Position numbers and translations under genes: made by a program. Shown here piece after piece: positions 22,383 through 35,325 of a DNA stretch of 64,000 bases (position 1 is its first letter; each line of letters begins with the position of its first letter). The DNA lies in contig JASWHV010000003.1 of NCBI GenBank assembly GCA_030760725.1, positions 113,864,153 to 113,928,152 of the forward strand, read 5' to 3'. The stretch is from Neostapfia colusana. Lineage: Eukaryota; Streptophyta; Magnoliopsida; Poales; Poaceae. The notes under the pieces are model-generated. The model was not told the DNA's origin. It worked only from the letters and a program-made list of their open reading frames with translations, and searched no databases.

Positions 22383-24660
22383 GTGAACCATGTGGCTATG
22401 GAGGAGACTCAGGAGGCTTCAGACGTGGTGATTGGTACGTTTGCTGTTAACACTCACCCTGCTACCATTTTATTTGATTTGGGTGCCACACACTCTTTTA
22501 TTGCCAAGGAATTTATGAAGAGGCATGATATGAGGACAGTACTTATATCTCGTGTGTTTGTGGTCACCTCTCCTGGAGGTGAGTTCAAGACAAGTCAAGT
22601 GTGCCTGAATGTGAGCATCAAGATAGTACGAGTTGATTTCTTGGCAAACCTCATCGTTTTGGAGTCACGAGGCCTGGATATCATCTTGGGAATGGATTGG
22701 TTGACCCAATACGGGGGTGTGATCCATTGTGCCACTAGAACTATCAGGTTGACTCACACCAACGGCACCTTGGTGGAGTACACCTCTACTCAATCGTCAG
22801 CCAAGAATATCCAACTTAATGAGCTCGACACTACTGAGGGGATTTACGTGGTTAGCGAGTTGCCGAATGTCTTCCCTGAAGAGCTACCAGATATGCCTCC
22901 AGACCATGATATTGAATTTGTGATAGAACTAATGTCTGGCACAACTCCTATATAGAAGAGACCATACCGGATGGACGCAAAGCAACTAGCGGAGCTCAAG
23001 GATCATATCCAAGAGCTCCTAGACAAAGGCTATGTCTGTCCCAGTTCCGCTCCCTTGGGAGCCTCGGTCATATTTGTGCCAAAGAAAGACGGGACTCAGT
23101 GGTTGTGTGTAGATTACCGAGCCCTCAATACAGTCACAATCAAAAATAAGTATCCTCGGCCATGCATTGAGGATTTGTTCAATCAACTCAGAAGGGCATG
23201 TCTGTTCTCCAAGATAGACCTTCAATCGGGTTATAACTAATTGAAATTTTTTTATCCGAGTTTCGGACATCCCGAAGATGGCCTTTGTCACCCGATATGG
23301 TCTCTACGAGTACACGGTCATGTCATTTGGATTGACCAATGCTTCAGCTTACTTCATGTACCTTATGAACAAGGTGTTTATGGAGTACATGGATATATTT
23401 GTGGTGGTCTTCATTGATGATATCCTTTTATTCTCAAAGAATGAAGAGGAGCACGCCGAGCACTTGAGTTTGGTGTTGCACAAGCTTTGGGAACATCAAT
23501 TATATGCCAAGCTCAGCGAGTGCGAATTCTGGTTGAGGGAGGTGGCTTTCTTCGGACACGTCATCTCTGAGAGAGGAGTGTATGTTGATCCAGGCAAGGT
23601 GGTGGATGTGATCAAGTGAAAGACACCAGAATATGTGGGCGAGATCAGAAGCTTCTTGGGGATGGTAGGCTACTATCGTTGATTCATTGAAGGATTCTTG
23701 AAGATTTCAAAGCCACTCATCAAGTTGCTAGAGAACGGGACAATCTTCAGGTGGACACCTGAGAGTGAAGCAAGCTTTCAAGAATTGAAGAATAGGTTGA
23801 CAACTGCACCTGTACTAGTAATGCCAGACATGCATAAGGAGTTCGCCGTGTATTGTGATGCCTCTAGGCAGGTTTTGGGAAGTGTTCTTATGCAAGAGGG
23901 ACGTGTCGTAGCCTATGCCTCCAGGAAGCTCCGAAAGCACGAAATGAGCTACCCGACACATGACTTAGAGTTAGCCGCAGTAGTTCACGCTCTAAAACTG
24001 TGGAGACACTACCTAATGGGAAAGAGGACAGAGATCTATACAGATCATAAAAGCCACAAGTACATCTTCACACAGCCGAACCTCAACCTCAGACAGCGCA
24101 AGTGGCTAGAGCTCATCAGCGACTTCGATGTGGGCATTAACTATATGACACGTGCCAGCTTGTGAAGGCAGAGCATCAAAGGCATACCGGATTGCTTAAG
24201 CCACTAAAGATACCAAAGTGGAAGTGGGAGGAAATCAGGACGGATTTCATTGTGGGACTGCCCATGAACCAGTAAGGGTATGACTCCATATGGGTGATTG
24301 TAGACCGCCTAACTAAGGTGGCTCACTTCATCCTAGTGAAGGAGCGATACAAGGGGGCAAAATTGGCAGAGTTGTACATGTCAGGATTGTTTACTACCAC
24401 GGGTCCATAAGAAGGTCGTGTCAGAACGTGGCACACAATTCACTTCTAGGTTATGGCAGAAATTACAAGAATCCCATGGCACCCATCTGAACTTTAGCTC
24501 GGCATATCATCCACAAACGGATGGGCAGACGGAGAGGACCAACCAAATTCTAGAGGATATGTTGAGAGCTTGTGCCCTAAAAAACATCCAGAGTTGGGAT
24601 AAGTACCTGCCCTACGTGGAGTTTTCTTACAACAACAACTACCAGACAAGCTTGAAGATG
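22383..24660 (+). pseudogene. pol: C1 protease-RT-RNase H-integrase, broken and internally deleted
   Basis: The protease motif is DLGATHS (usual DSGATHS, so Ser is replaced by Leu at the active site). A TAG ends this part at 22953-22955. RT has CVDYRALN (about 23107-23130), then a stop and frameshift near 23238, then VFIDDILLFS (about 23410-23440). RNase H is readable at 23698-24145. At 24145 the sequence jumps from the RNase H end (DVGINY) into the integrase HHCC region (TCQLVKAEH-like); about 460 bp present in A2 are missing. The second integrase acid reads SERGTQF (GAA at 24424-24426), Asp to Glu. The third, TDGQTER, is intact. D interrupts at the conserved KMSP codons. Confidence 0.88.
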
Positions 24661-24665
24661 TCACC

Positions 24666-27313
24666 TGTAAAATCCCCAAAAGTGGTAGAAAGAAATTCAG
24701 CACATTTATACTTAGGAAAAATGAGTGGAATTAAAACTTGGAATTATAACGGTGTGAGTTCAAAGTGGTGATTCAAACGTCCCGAAAACTTTCAAACATG
24801 GAGACCTAAATTCAAAACTTGAGTCTGCATAATCCAAATATTAGGCCTCTCAAATTTCAGCTCATTTGAAGGGGTTCTACTATTTGTAAGCGATTAAAAG
24901 AGGAAGCCCTCGAATCTGAATTTAAATTTCAGTTTCAAATCCCAACTTCCTCTATTTCCAAATTTGGTTCCACAAATGGGTTCTCCACATTTTAATTAGC
25001 AGCCATGCCAAAATTCAGAATTATTTAAGTTGGTTTGCTATGCTTTTGGAACAATGCAAAAGGGAAGATTCAAATTCCAATTCAAATAACCAAAAATCAG
25101 TTCAAATTCCACACTAGAATTCAAATCATTTGAATTCAAAGATTTCAAACCTTGACTTTTAGGTGAAGCAAAGCTTTTATTTGTGAGTAGCTGTGGAAAA
25201 AGATCAGTGGAAAAATTGATTAAGAAATGAGGGGGGTGGGACCAAGCAGTCAGCCACACAATTTCATTTAACCGACTCAGTTTTCACTTCGGGCGCCACC
25301 GAGCGGCCGCACGAGCTGCCGGACGTCGACGAGCCTCCACCTTGGATGTTCCCTCCACGTCCTCAGCCTCAACCGAGCGTCCTCGACACTCCACCTCGCT
25401 CATTCCTCGTTTTCCCGAGCTACTGCACCAAGTGAACGGAAACTATTCCACTGCCCGGACCGAGCACGCGCCGCCTCCTCCATCGATCGGGAACCGGCGC
25501 TCTAAGCTGTACACAGCACTGTTAAGCAGCAAAACGAAGCCTGATCTTGTCCTCGACGTTCCCAACGCGAAAGCAACCGGACTTCGGCTTGCACGAGCTC
25601 AGTCGCGGCAAAAGCTTTCTCGGCAGTCCGACGTTGGGAACCTCTTCGGTTCACCGTCGCCCTGGCGTTACAGGACCGTTTCTTCTCAACCAACCGGCGT
25701 ACTAGGTGCGTTGTCGACCCTTTTTTTCTGTCCTCCAAGTTTGGTGCTTGGTCGTAGCCTAGGTCGGCCAGAATTTGGAGTTTGTCGCCGGCAGTTTCTT
25801 GGAACCGAGGTGAAGGAAACGGGAAATTCCTCGGCCATATTGATTTATGGTTCACAAGAGTCGAGGCATAGGTTCTCCATTCCATGGCGACCCATCTCAA
25901 GCAAACGGCAAGAAAAACCATGCAGATTCTGAAGGGTTCCCTGTGTTTTCCCTCACGGCGGCACAAAACCACTTTGGTCGTACGGTGAGCTTATGCTTCC
26001 GTCCATTTTCCGAGGGATCAGGTTAGTGTTCCAGGTTCCCCAAGTCACGGTGGTGCTGCAGGACCAAACCGTGGCCGGTTTTTAGGCTCACCGGGTGAGT
26101 ACCATGTCGCCGGAGTCACCAAAGTCACTGCCACCGTCGCACGCCCATCTTCGGCCATCGTCGGTGAGGGGTAAGACTGGAAGCATGTTTCCCGTGTGGA
26201 AATAGCTAGTAGCGGCGAGTTTGGCGAAGTTTGGAGCACGGGAACACCGTTCCGGTGAGCTCTCCGGTGAGGGCAGCCGCAGGGATGAAGAAGACGGGTG
26301 GGGCCCGATGGTCAGTGAGCGGGAGAAACCGGGAGGATCCCATGTGGCATGGGGATTTTCTGTGACAACAGGGAAACAACCCTGTGGCCTCGGTGTTGCC
26401 GCCATTTGAGTGGATAGCGCCACAGGTGGGGCCCACAACCAGAGTTTAAACTTTTTCCCGAATTTCAGATTTATCTCAACTTTGAAACTCCATACCTTTT
26501 TGTAGGAATGTCCAAAATTTGTGAAACAAATTTTGTTGGATTCCTCTCGCTCAGTACTTTGCCGAAATGCAAATAATTTGATCTGAAGATCTCTGGAATT
26601 TTCTCCAAAAGTCATCAAATTCAAATCTTCAGGAATTAATTCCAGGAGATCCCTGTTACGGAATTTCCTCAAATTTGGCCAGAAGATCATTCATAACATT
26701 AGTTATCTACTATAAAAATGTGAGCTTCATTGGAGTTCATTTGCTATGCTAAATTTTCTTCCCAAGTTCAGCCTTCATTAGTAAGTTCCAACCCAAACAG
26801 AAACTTTTCCAGATTTATTCACCAACTTCAAAAATTTATATCTCCCTGTAGGTAGTTCCAAAAATGGTGAAACAAACTTTGTTAGAACCATAGAAACCTG
26901 CTCTAAGTAGATCTTCAACTGTTAGCCATGTCAAAACTTCAGATCTGGGATCAAAATTCAGAGAAACCTTGTACTTGTGGGAATTTTGGAGACCACAAGG
27001 TTCAATAAATTTTGCTCAGATCATCTGAATAGAATCTAGTATCCACTAGAAAAATCCCAAAGCCAATTAAGGAACCTACATAGCAGTAGCTATGAATGGA
27101 AGTGTAATTCTTATACTTCACTAGCACTTATACATATATTTTGCTACAATTCATATAGTGACCGAAGTTGAGGACACACCTGAGCCGTTGGACGTCCTCC
27201 CACCAAACGCTAACTTTTCCTTTCACTCGCAACCAGGCAAGCCCCGGTTTCCATTTAATTATCTTTTACAAAGTTTTTCCTTTGTATCACTTATGTCTAG
27301 GATGAAATGTTTG
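24666..27313 (+). repeat. D LTR, first segment
   Basis: TGTAAAATCCCC begins exactly where C1 integrase stops, after TCACC, the expected target duplication. The start resembles family A (TGTAACACCCC), suggesting a plus-strand Gypsy LTR. The segment has AAATTCAAAT-rich sequence, a GC-rich zone (25260-26450) and repeated GTGAAACAAANTTTGTT stretches (about 26520 and 26868). Open frames in the GC-rich zone (25342-25932 and 26690-26088) show no domain I recognise. A TATAAAAA at 26711 is a weak promoter candidate. E interrupts at 27314. Confidence 0.65.
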
Positions 27314-28934
27314 TGTAGGATCGAAGAGTACGTGAAAAGCTACCAGAGGGGGGGTGAATGGTAGATTAAAACTTTTCGCAGTGGAAACAACAAAAACCCA
27401 GCAAAAAATCAATCGGTTAAAGAAACCATGTGTGCAAGTGTTTTCAAACGTGTTCAACCGTGACAACTCAAGTAGAGAGGTAGAGAATCAAGTCACAGAT
27501 CTAATGCAACAAGAATCACTTGAAAACACGAAGTAAAACTTGAGATACGATCAAAACATTAAACGAAGATCAATCTGTTCTACCCGATATAAAACAGATC
27601 TGCAATACTGCAAAGAAACTCGTGTATCTCAAAAACTACAGATCCGAAGCTCGTGAAAATTTCACAGATGATAGATAATTGAGTTGTCAAGACAACCCAA
27701 AAAGAATCACGTCAATCGTATCTGTAAAACTCGAGTTATGAACGAAACATCGAAGCAACGTCGGTCTGTCCAGAAACTCGGCGAAAGACTTGACGAAAAA
27801 CAAGTCGGACGAACAAGACACAAAAGCTCCTCGAAACTATGAACTTTATTCAATAGAAACACAAGAGGAACAGCCCAAAGTTATCTACACATGAGAGCTC
27901 TGGCCTCCCTTGCTTTTATAGCCAGCCCTCAGGCTAAACAATCCAATCTAGGACTCCTACTCCTAATTGGACTCGTATCCTAACTTACCATAACTGCTCA
28001 GAACTCTCCTATTCGCAGATAGAAGCAATCGTGAGACTTCCAAACAACTTAGCAACGTCCTAGACATTCCTAAAACAACTCAACTTCGTACCTAGCACGA
28101 AATCCTATCATAACCAACTCAAATCTTCCATATTTGAGCCATATCCGACTCAGCCTCAGCCTGAGTACGCAATCCAGCCGGTTGGACCTTTCCGACCAAT
28201 TCTTTACGTCCACTTCTCTTCATCACGCCTTGGAACAATGTTGCCACGTCCATGCACTCCTTGCACATGTGCAAACACCTTCCAACGACGTACACGCAAC
28301 CTTCATATGCACTGCCCTTTATCCAAACATGCTGCGCGACCTCCCGATCAACTCAACCATAGCTCCTCCCGAACTTGGTTGTTGGAACCTCATCTCCTCC
28401 CTGAGACTAGTCCAAGGATCCCGTTACCAGCCATGTCTTGAACTCAAGCAACACCTGCACATGAATAAACAACCAATTCTTCCGAGCACAAGTCCTCGAC
28501 TTGACTCACGTTAGTTCGAAAACCACAACACCTTACATGAGCACGTCACATAAGCATGTTGCAAACCATATCAAATGATAACAGCCATAACCACCAAAAC
28601 ACACCAAAAACTTAGCAAATTAATACTAAGCAAACCTTCCCATAAAGCAAGTTTGAAACATTGCGAGTTAAAAGCAAAAAACAAGACGCTGTAGTTCTAC
28701 GAGTTGAACTTCATGGGAGCTCCCTAAAAACAAGCTCCGGACCTCACAGAAGCTCTCCGGACCTTGCAGGAGCTCTCCGGACCTTGCGTCGGACCTTGCC
28801 AACACTTGGCGGACCTAACAAAGAACTTGTCGGACCTTGCCACAGAAGAATGTTTTGGCAATATTCAAAACTTTGAATGTTAATGCTAACTTTTATCCTA
28901 ATTGCCAATGTATTCCGCACACATAGGTCTCACA
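27314..28934 (-). repeat. E 3' LTR (1,621 bp)
   Basis: On the minus strand it begins TGTGAGACCTATGTG and ends CGATCCTACA. It carries a cluster of CGGACCT repeats (about 28737-28845) and a TATA box at 27913-27920. It mirrors the right-hand LTR throughout. Confidence 0.95.
27913..27920 (-). promoter_or_regulatory. TATA box in E 3' LTR
   Basis: On the minus strand TATAAAAG lies in GGCTATAAAAGCAAGG, repeated at the matching place in the 5' LTR. Confidence 0.7.
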
Positions 28935-29880
28935 ATCTCCCCCTTGATGAATGCATTGGCAACACCAATTAAAATCCGAACATTGGCTTTTGAAAAGCTT
29001 TGAAAACTCATTTCTCCCCCTTTATTAATTTCTCCCCATTTTTTAAAATCAGAGAAGGAAGAAAGTGTATAACATATGCAAAGTGTAAAAAAATCTCTCC
29101 TTATACATATTTCTCCCCCTTTGACAATGTATTAAGCAAGGTTCAAAAGAGAAATTTTTAAATGTTATGAGTATTTTATAACATATACATACAAAACAAA
29201 ACTCATCCAAGTCATACTATCAGGTTACTTACACTATCACATCAATGAGATACATAAAGTAGTGTAAGCCATGCTAGAGATCAAATGTATTTTTCAGTTT
29301 AAGCAAGTCATGATCTTCCTTACTCAACTATTTCAAAACCTGAAAACATGACACTTTTTGCTGCATTTTTATGATCATATGATATTTGCAAGAGATTATA
29401 TGCCGCATCAGCCTTATTCTAACCAACCAAGCCAAGCCTTTGTCATTTGACAATCAGAAGCTTAAGGACATGGTTTTAGTCATACACAATTCCTTCCAAG
29501 TTCATATCTTAGTGCAATGATAAGCAATCTCAAAAGAAGAAGTGCGATGCATGCATATTCTCTTGATCTTTTCTCAATTTTTTATTTGAAAACTCAACAT
29601 GTGAGCTGATCACTTGATTAATTTTTTATGATTAAAAGCACTTGTGAGCACGCAACAAGTTCAAAACAGCAAGAAAGTTCGATCATGACCAGATTTAGTG
29701 TAAGTAATTATTCCAATTACTAGTCATGGCAAAAATTACAAAATGTATAACATGAGTAATGTAGTAAGAACTTTCAGCCTGTAAAAGGAACCACAAAGTC
29801 ATATATGTATGAAATACTATGCTCATATTATTTTAGTTTCAGATTCACACATAGACTTTCAAAGTTTCAAAAACTCCACC
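28935..29880 (-). promoter_or_regulatory. E spacer with three polypurine-tract copies
   Basis: No ORF is visible here. On the minus strand, purine runs of the form AAAGGGGGAGAAA occur at about 29111-29123 and 29011-29023, and TCAAGGGGGAGAT lies next to the LTR at 28947-28935. The last is the functional position; repeated PPTs are a known Sirevirus trait. The rest is AT-rich without recognisable genes. Confidence 0.75.
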
Positions 29881-32800
29881 TCAATTTAAGCCATGAGGAT
29901 GCATAACCCCTATTTCACTACGAATGAAACAAAAACGAGTGAAATCCAAAGGTTTTGTAAAAATATCAGCCAATTGTTGTTCGGTATCGACATGGTGAAG
30001 CACAATGTTTCCTTTTTCAACATTATCACGAAGAAAGTGATACCTAATGTCAATGTGCTTAGTTCTAGAGTGTTTCACGGGGTTTTTAGCAATACAAATT
30101 GCACTAGTGTTATCACAAAACAGTGGAACACTGTCTAAATCAACCCCATAGTCCTTAAGTGTTTGAACAATCCAAAGAATTTTTGAGCATGCGCTAGCCG
30201 CAGCTACATATTCAGATTCGGCCATGGATTGTGCAACTGAACTTTGTTTTTTAGAGGACCAAGCAACAAGTGAATTACCAAGAAAATGACAAGCACCCGA
30301 AGTACTTTTCCTATCAATCCTACAACTCCCAAAATCAGCATCCGAAAAAACTTTCAAAGAAACGGTTGAGGAAGAAGGAAGAAAAATGCCAAATTCTTGA
30401 GTTCCATGTAGGTACGTGAGAATCCTTTTGATGGCTTGGCGATGTGAAGCACGTGGAGAAGCTTGAAAACGTGCACAAAGACGTACGCTGAATTGTATGT
30501 CCGGTCTTGATGCCGTGAGATACAAAAGTGATCCAATCATACTTCTGTATTCTTTTTTATCAACCGGGTCACCATCTTCGTCAAGTTCAAGTGTTGTTGC
30601 TGTTCCCATTGGTGTCCGAAGAGGCTTGCATTTGTCCATGTTGAAGCGCTTAAGAAGGTCCTTTGTATACTTAGTTTGATGCACAAAAGTTCCTTCTTTT
30701 GTTTGCTTGATTTGCAGCCCCAAAAAGTATGTGAGTTCTCCCATCATACTCATCTCAAATTCTTAACTCATCATAGCTGAAAACTTGGACACGGGATCAT
30801 GAGAAGCACAACCAAAGATAATATCATCCACATACACTTGAACGAATAATGACTCATTGCCATGCTTAAGTACAAAAAGAGTTTTATCAACCTTGCCCAT
30901 GGTAAACCCCTTTTCAAGTAAGAATGTTTTTAACCTATCATACCATGCTCTAGGGGCTTGTTTTAGGCCGTACAAGGCTTTGGACAGTTTGTAAACATGA
31001 TTAGGAAAATTTGGATTTTCAAAACCCGGTGGCTGCTTAACATAAACCTCCTCCTCTATGTAGCCATTAAGAAAAGCACTTTTAACATCCATTTGATATA
31101 ACTTGAAACCTTTAGATGCAGCAAATGCTAATAAAATTCTTATAGTTCTAATCTAGCAACAGGAGCAAATGTTTCATCAAAATCTAGACCTTCAATTTGA
31201 GTGAAACCTTGAGCAACCAACTTAGCTTTATTCCTAACCACAACCCCATCCTAACTTTGCTTATTTTTAAATACCTATTTAGTTACAATTAATGTGTGAC
31301 CTTGAGGTGGAGGTACAAGTTTCCAAACATTATTTCTTTCAGAATTTTCTAACTCCTCTTGCATGGCATTAATCCAAGATCCATTAGTGAGTGCGTGTGA
31401 TATATCCTTGGGTTCAAAAGAAGCAACAAAAGCAGAATGAGCATGAGAGTTTGGATCGCAAAATCTGGACCGAGTGACTCGTTCATGCAAGCTTCCAATG
31501 ATTTGTTGTGGAGGATGACTTTTGAGTACTCAGAGGGGAGTAGACACTTCACAAGCACCTTATTCTTCATGTTCGGACCTTTGATTAGGAGAGCTTGTTG
31601 ATTGAGGAAGGTCCGAACTTCCGAGTTTTCGGGCAGCAGCACCACTTCTTCATCTTCTTCAATAAAAATACTCTCCCCCTGCGGATATGGATCCGGACCT
31701 GCAATATCGGAGCTAGTACTTGGGCTCGCTTCATCAAAAGAAACCTCGCAAGTCTCCACAATTTTGTTAGTGTCAAGTAAAAGCACACGGTAGCCTCTAG
31801 TATGAGATGGATAACCAAGAAACATGCCATCAACAGATCTAGCTTCAAATTTATCAAGATAACCATGTTTCTTAACAAAGCATTTGCAACCAAAAACCCT
31901 AAAGTGTGTAACACTAGGCCTATGTCCAAACCGGAGCTCATATGGGGTTTTTCCAAGCTTAGCACGCAAGAAAACACGATTTGAGACATAACAAGCGGTT
32001 GCAATTGCATCAGCCCAAAATTTCCTAGGAGTTTGATATTCATCAAGCATAGTCCTAGCCATCCAACTAAGGTCCTGTTCTTTCTTTCTACGACACCATT
32101 TTGTTGTGGTACATAGGGTGAAGAGTATTGATGATCTATTCCATTTTCAGCACAAAAGTGATCAAAGGATTGGTTTTTAAATTCAGTTCCGTTATCACTT
32201 CTAATTGCTTTTAATGATCCTGGGTGATCAATAGATAATCTAAGAAATAAAGTTCTAAAAAGACTAAAAGCTTCATTCTTAGATGCCATAAAATAAACCC
32301 AAGAATATCTGGAATAATCATCAACAATCACAAGCACATACCATTTACCTCCGAAGGATTGAACACGTGTCGGACCTACTGTGTCAAGATGTAAAAGTTG
32401 TCCTGGTTCAGCTGTCATGGTCATTGTGAGAGGAGCATGTGAACTTGCAACAAACTTAGCATGTCTACAAGAAGAGCACACAATATCATTGTCCTTTTAA
32501 GCTTCGGCATCCCACGTATGCGATCGAGAGCACTAACACGAGTGATATGATCAAAGCCTATGTGACCAAGTCTACGATGCCAAAAATATAGATCCTTTGT
32601 ATCATTAGCAACTAGACACCGATGCTTAGAAGTTGACAAATAAAAATCAGCTTTAAAAACTCTTCCAAACCTAGACATGTTAAACAAAAGCTCACCTTTT
32701 GAACCTACAACCTTGCAGCAATTTTTAGCAAAGCTAACCTCTAGATTTTCATCTAGCAATTGTGAAACCGAAAGCAAGTTGTATTTCAAATTTTTAACAA

Positions 32801-33003
32801 GTGCCACATCTTTCAAAGTGTAGAGATTGTTTACTCTAACCGAACCTTTAGCAATGATGAGAGTAGAAGAGTTATCTGCGAAAGTAACATTTTCTACACG
32901 TGACACAAAAGAGAGAGAGGAGAACCATTCTTTGTTACCGGTCATGTGGCGTGAGCAACCTGAATCCACAATCCAAATGTTCTCCTTCCTCAAACGTGAA
33001 ACC
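29881..33003 (-). pseudogene. pol: E protease-integrase-RT-RNase H, frameshifted
   Basis: The protease shows DSGCSRHMTG (about 32970-32940) and is followed by the GAG-pre-integrase motif FWHRRLGHIG. Integrase keeps all three acids (HLDTVGP, RSDNGTEF, GVVERKN) at 32481-32080, then shifts frame near 32070 into KFWADAIATACY and the FGCKCFVKKHG block. RT has MDVKSAFLNG (31092), LYGLKQAPRAWY and YVDDIIFG (about 30840). RNase H spans 30753-29881 with SDADFGSCR, AESEYVAAA and TKHIDIRYHFLRD. At least three frameshifts (three minus-strand frames are used), a TAG near 33003 and a small deletion in the FAPVARLE region of RT kill it. Gene order (integrase before RT) proves Copia. Confidence 0.92.
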
Positions 33004-33143
33004 TACACAGCAGCACAATACGTCCATGACTCAATACTGGGGTTAGTTAAAAGACTTTTAGGAATCCAGTACTGAGTCACACGACGTCCAGCAGGAATAA
33101 CACGCGAAAGCTGAGAAGGTACAGCAGGTTTATGAGCCAAACA

Positions 33144-35264
33144 TCAAAAAATTTTGTTCCCAACTACTGACTTAGAAGATGTGTTATATGTAGCACAAAA
33201 AACAGTAGGTCCGGGAGCAAGTTTTTGACTCATTACAGCAGGTTGCAAGCTCCGAACATTCGGTCTAGCAGATTTTGCTTGGTTGTTATGTGATCTAGCA
33301 AGTATTCTTTGTTTCTTATCGTGTTTAGCTAGTCTATAACAAAAATCCATGACATGACCATCTCTACCACAGTAGGTACACTGAAAAATAACCTTATTAT
33401 CATGTCTAGATGAGCAAGCAACACGTTTATTAGAACCCGAATGGGACAGTCTTCCTGCAGATTTGAAAATCACCTCTTTTTGTCTAGGAGCTGTTTGAAT
33501 CAGACCGCTTCCGAATGACTTTACAACTTTAGGTGGGTGTGTCTTAGCATGAGCATGAGAATTAAAACCTAAACCAGTTTTATCATTACAAGACTTGGAA
33601 GAATTCAGCAGCAAGTTTAGGTTCTTATTTGCATTAGAAAACCGATGTAGTGTCCTATGCATGTCATCAAGTTTATTGTACAGATCAAAGCAGTTTTCAC
33701 ATGAAGTTTTTCCTTTTAGTTTGCAATTTGAACAATATTTAACTTCATGCACACGTAAAGCATTGTTCAAAATAGAAATCTCATTCATAGCATCATTTAG
33801 TTTCTTATTCAGATCATCACATGAAGAACAATGCAAATCAATTGTAGAACAACAAGCATCTTTCAAATTTTTATCATTAAGTGCAGCAAGCTCTTTGTTC
33901 TTTTCAATTTCAAGTTCAAGTTTATCAAGTGTAGATGTGTGTGCACTTCTTAAAGAGGATAATTGTTCATAAATCAAATCACATGAGGAACAAGGATCAT
34001 CACTAGGAATCAAAGTTTTTAAACGATTAATTTCAGATTCTAGTGATTCAATTTTAACAGCATTGTTCCTAAGTTTTTTATCCTTTTTCTTTAATATAAC
34101 AGTGGCACGAGAAATAGCATCACACATTTCTTCGCAAGTGGGGCATACCTCTTCATCGTCGATGTTGTGTTCTGCCTCCTCGGAGCTTGAACTTGACTTG
34201 CTCGCCATGCAGCACATATTTGCCATAGCTTCTTCATCTTCATCACTACCGGTGTCCACATCACTTGAGCTGAAATCTTGAAGTGCAGAGATCATACTAT
34301 GCACTATGTTGCGCATTGATAAATCTTTCTTCTTCTTATTCTTTGCAAATGATTTCTTCGGCCTTATTTGCTTTTCTTCATGTGAAGTCGGACCTGAAAG
34401 GTTAGGGCACTCCATAAGAAAATGTCCTGTCTTACCACATTCAAAACATCGTTGAGGTCCGGAGCTTCCTCTCCTTCTAGTTCTCACATTTTGCAATGCT
34501 TTTGAGAACCGAGTAGAGATGAGTGCAAGCTCCTCCTCTGGAAACTCTTCAATCTGTTCAAGGGTTAGAGAGGACAGCAAAGAGAGTGCACCACTAGATG
34601 ATAAGTGACTAGAACTAGACATGTCACGTTGTGAAACAAATGCAATAGACTTGTTGGGGTTTTTACGTGAGATGATGTCAATTTCATGAGTTTTCAATTT
34701 AGAATAAAGCACGTCTAAAGTAAGAGAACTCATGACAGTAGATTCACGAATAGATGTAACTTTCATCTCCCAAATTGACATATCTAATGCTCCTAACAAT
34801 TGTCTAGCATTTTCAGCATCTGAAAAGTCAACATTGACACTACGCAAATTGCTGAGAATTTTATTAAAGCGAGCAAAAAGGTCGTCAATTGACTCAGCGG
34901 GTTGCATCTCAAAACGCATGTATTCTTTCTTGAACATATCTTGCCTTACCTCCTTGATCGTATTGGATCCTTCATGGTAGTCACAAAGAGCTTTCCAAAC
35001 ATCATATGCAGATCGGAGGTGTGCAACACGGTCGAAGTCGCTTTGAGTCAATCCTTGGATGATCAAGTTGCGAGCCTTGTTGTTGTTGTCAACATCTCTC
35101 ATGTTCGCAGCCGTAACTTGATCGTTGGGTGGTACATCGAAGTTCCGGTTGACCTTTTCCCATATGGCGAAGCCTTGCGTCTGTATGTAGGCCTCCATCC
35201 GCGCCTTCCAAACCTGAAAATCGATGCCATTGAACACACAAGGTTTTGCAGAGTACTTCTCCAT
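33144..35264 (-). pseudogene. gag: E gag, 706 codons, essentially open
   Basis: This is one frame from ATG (35264) to TGA (33144-33146). The first ~200 residues are the UBN2/Copia-type gag domain (FQVWKARMEAY, KEEYMRF-like block). A CX2CX4HX4C knuckle follows at about residue 270 (CFECGKTGHFLMEC), then an acidic stretch, then a long predicted coiled coil with repeated Cys-X-X-Cys-Asp-X-Leu units, and a second knuckle near residue 626 (CTYCGRDGHVMDFC). A length above 600 residues with a coiled coil and two knuckles is typical of Sirevirus gags and much longer than most Copia gags. The ending TGA lies shortly before the protease in the same frame and may be a mutation or the natural gag stop; one copy cannot decide. 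Confidence 0.88.
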
Positions 35265-35310
35265 GATGGTTAGTTAAAACACGTGCAAATCACAAAGATT
35301 AGAGCACCTT

Positions 35311-35323
35311 GGCTCTGATACCA
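35311..35323 (-). promoter_or_regulatory. E primer-binding site
   Basis: On the minus strand TGGTATCAGAGCC lies two bases inside the LTR end and matches initiator tRNA-Met. Only about 45 bp separate it from the gag ATG. Confidence 0.92.
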
Positions 35324-35325
35324 AT

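Larger units (their letters stand above)
18751..24665 (+). mobile_element. C1: family C Gypsy element, oldest host of the nest
   Basis: This comprises the 3' part of a 5' LTR, a primer site, a leader, gag, protease, RT, RNase H and part of integrase. B1 splits the LTR on the left, and the D LTR splits the integrase at 24666. The sequence resembles families A and B in protein but not in LTR sequence. It is the most decayed element, with many stops and shifts and a deletion of roughly 460 bp, which fits its place at the base of the insertion order. Confidence 0.88.

Noticed and set aside
25342..25932. Open frames of about 200 codons on both strands in the D LTR GC-rich zone (25342-25932 +, 26690-26088 -)
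   Set aside because: There is no recognisable domain and no second copy for comparison. Overlapping opposite-strand frames are expected in GC-rich LTR leader sequence.
32421..32481. Separate small gene at the overlap of the E protease and integrase frames
   Set aside because: The overlap is where two frames of a shifted polyprotein meet, not an independent gene.
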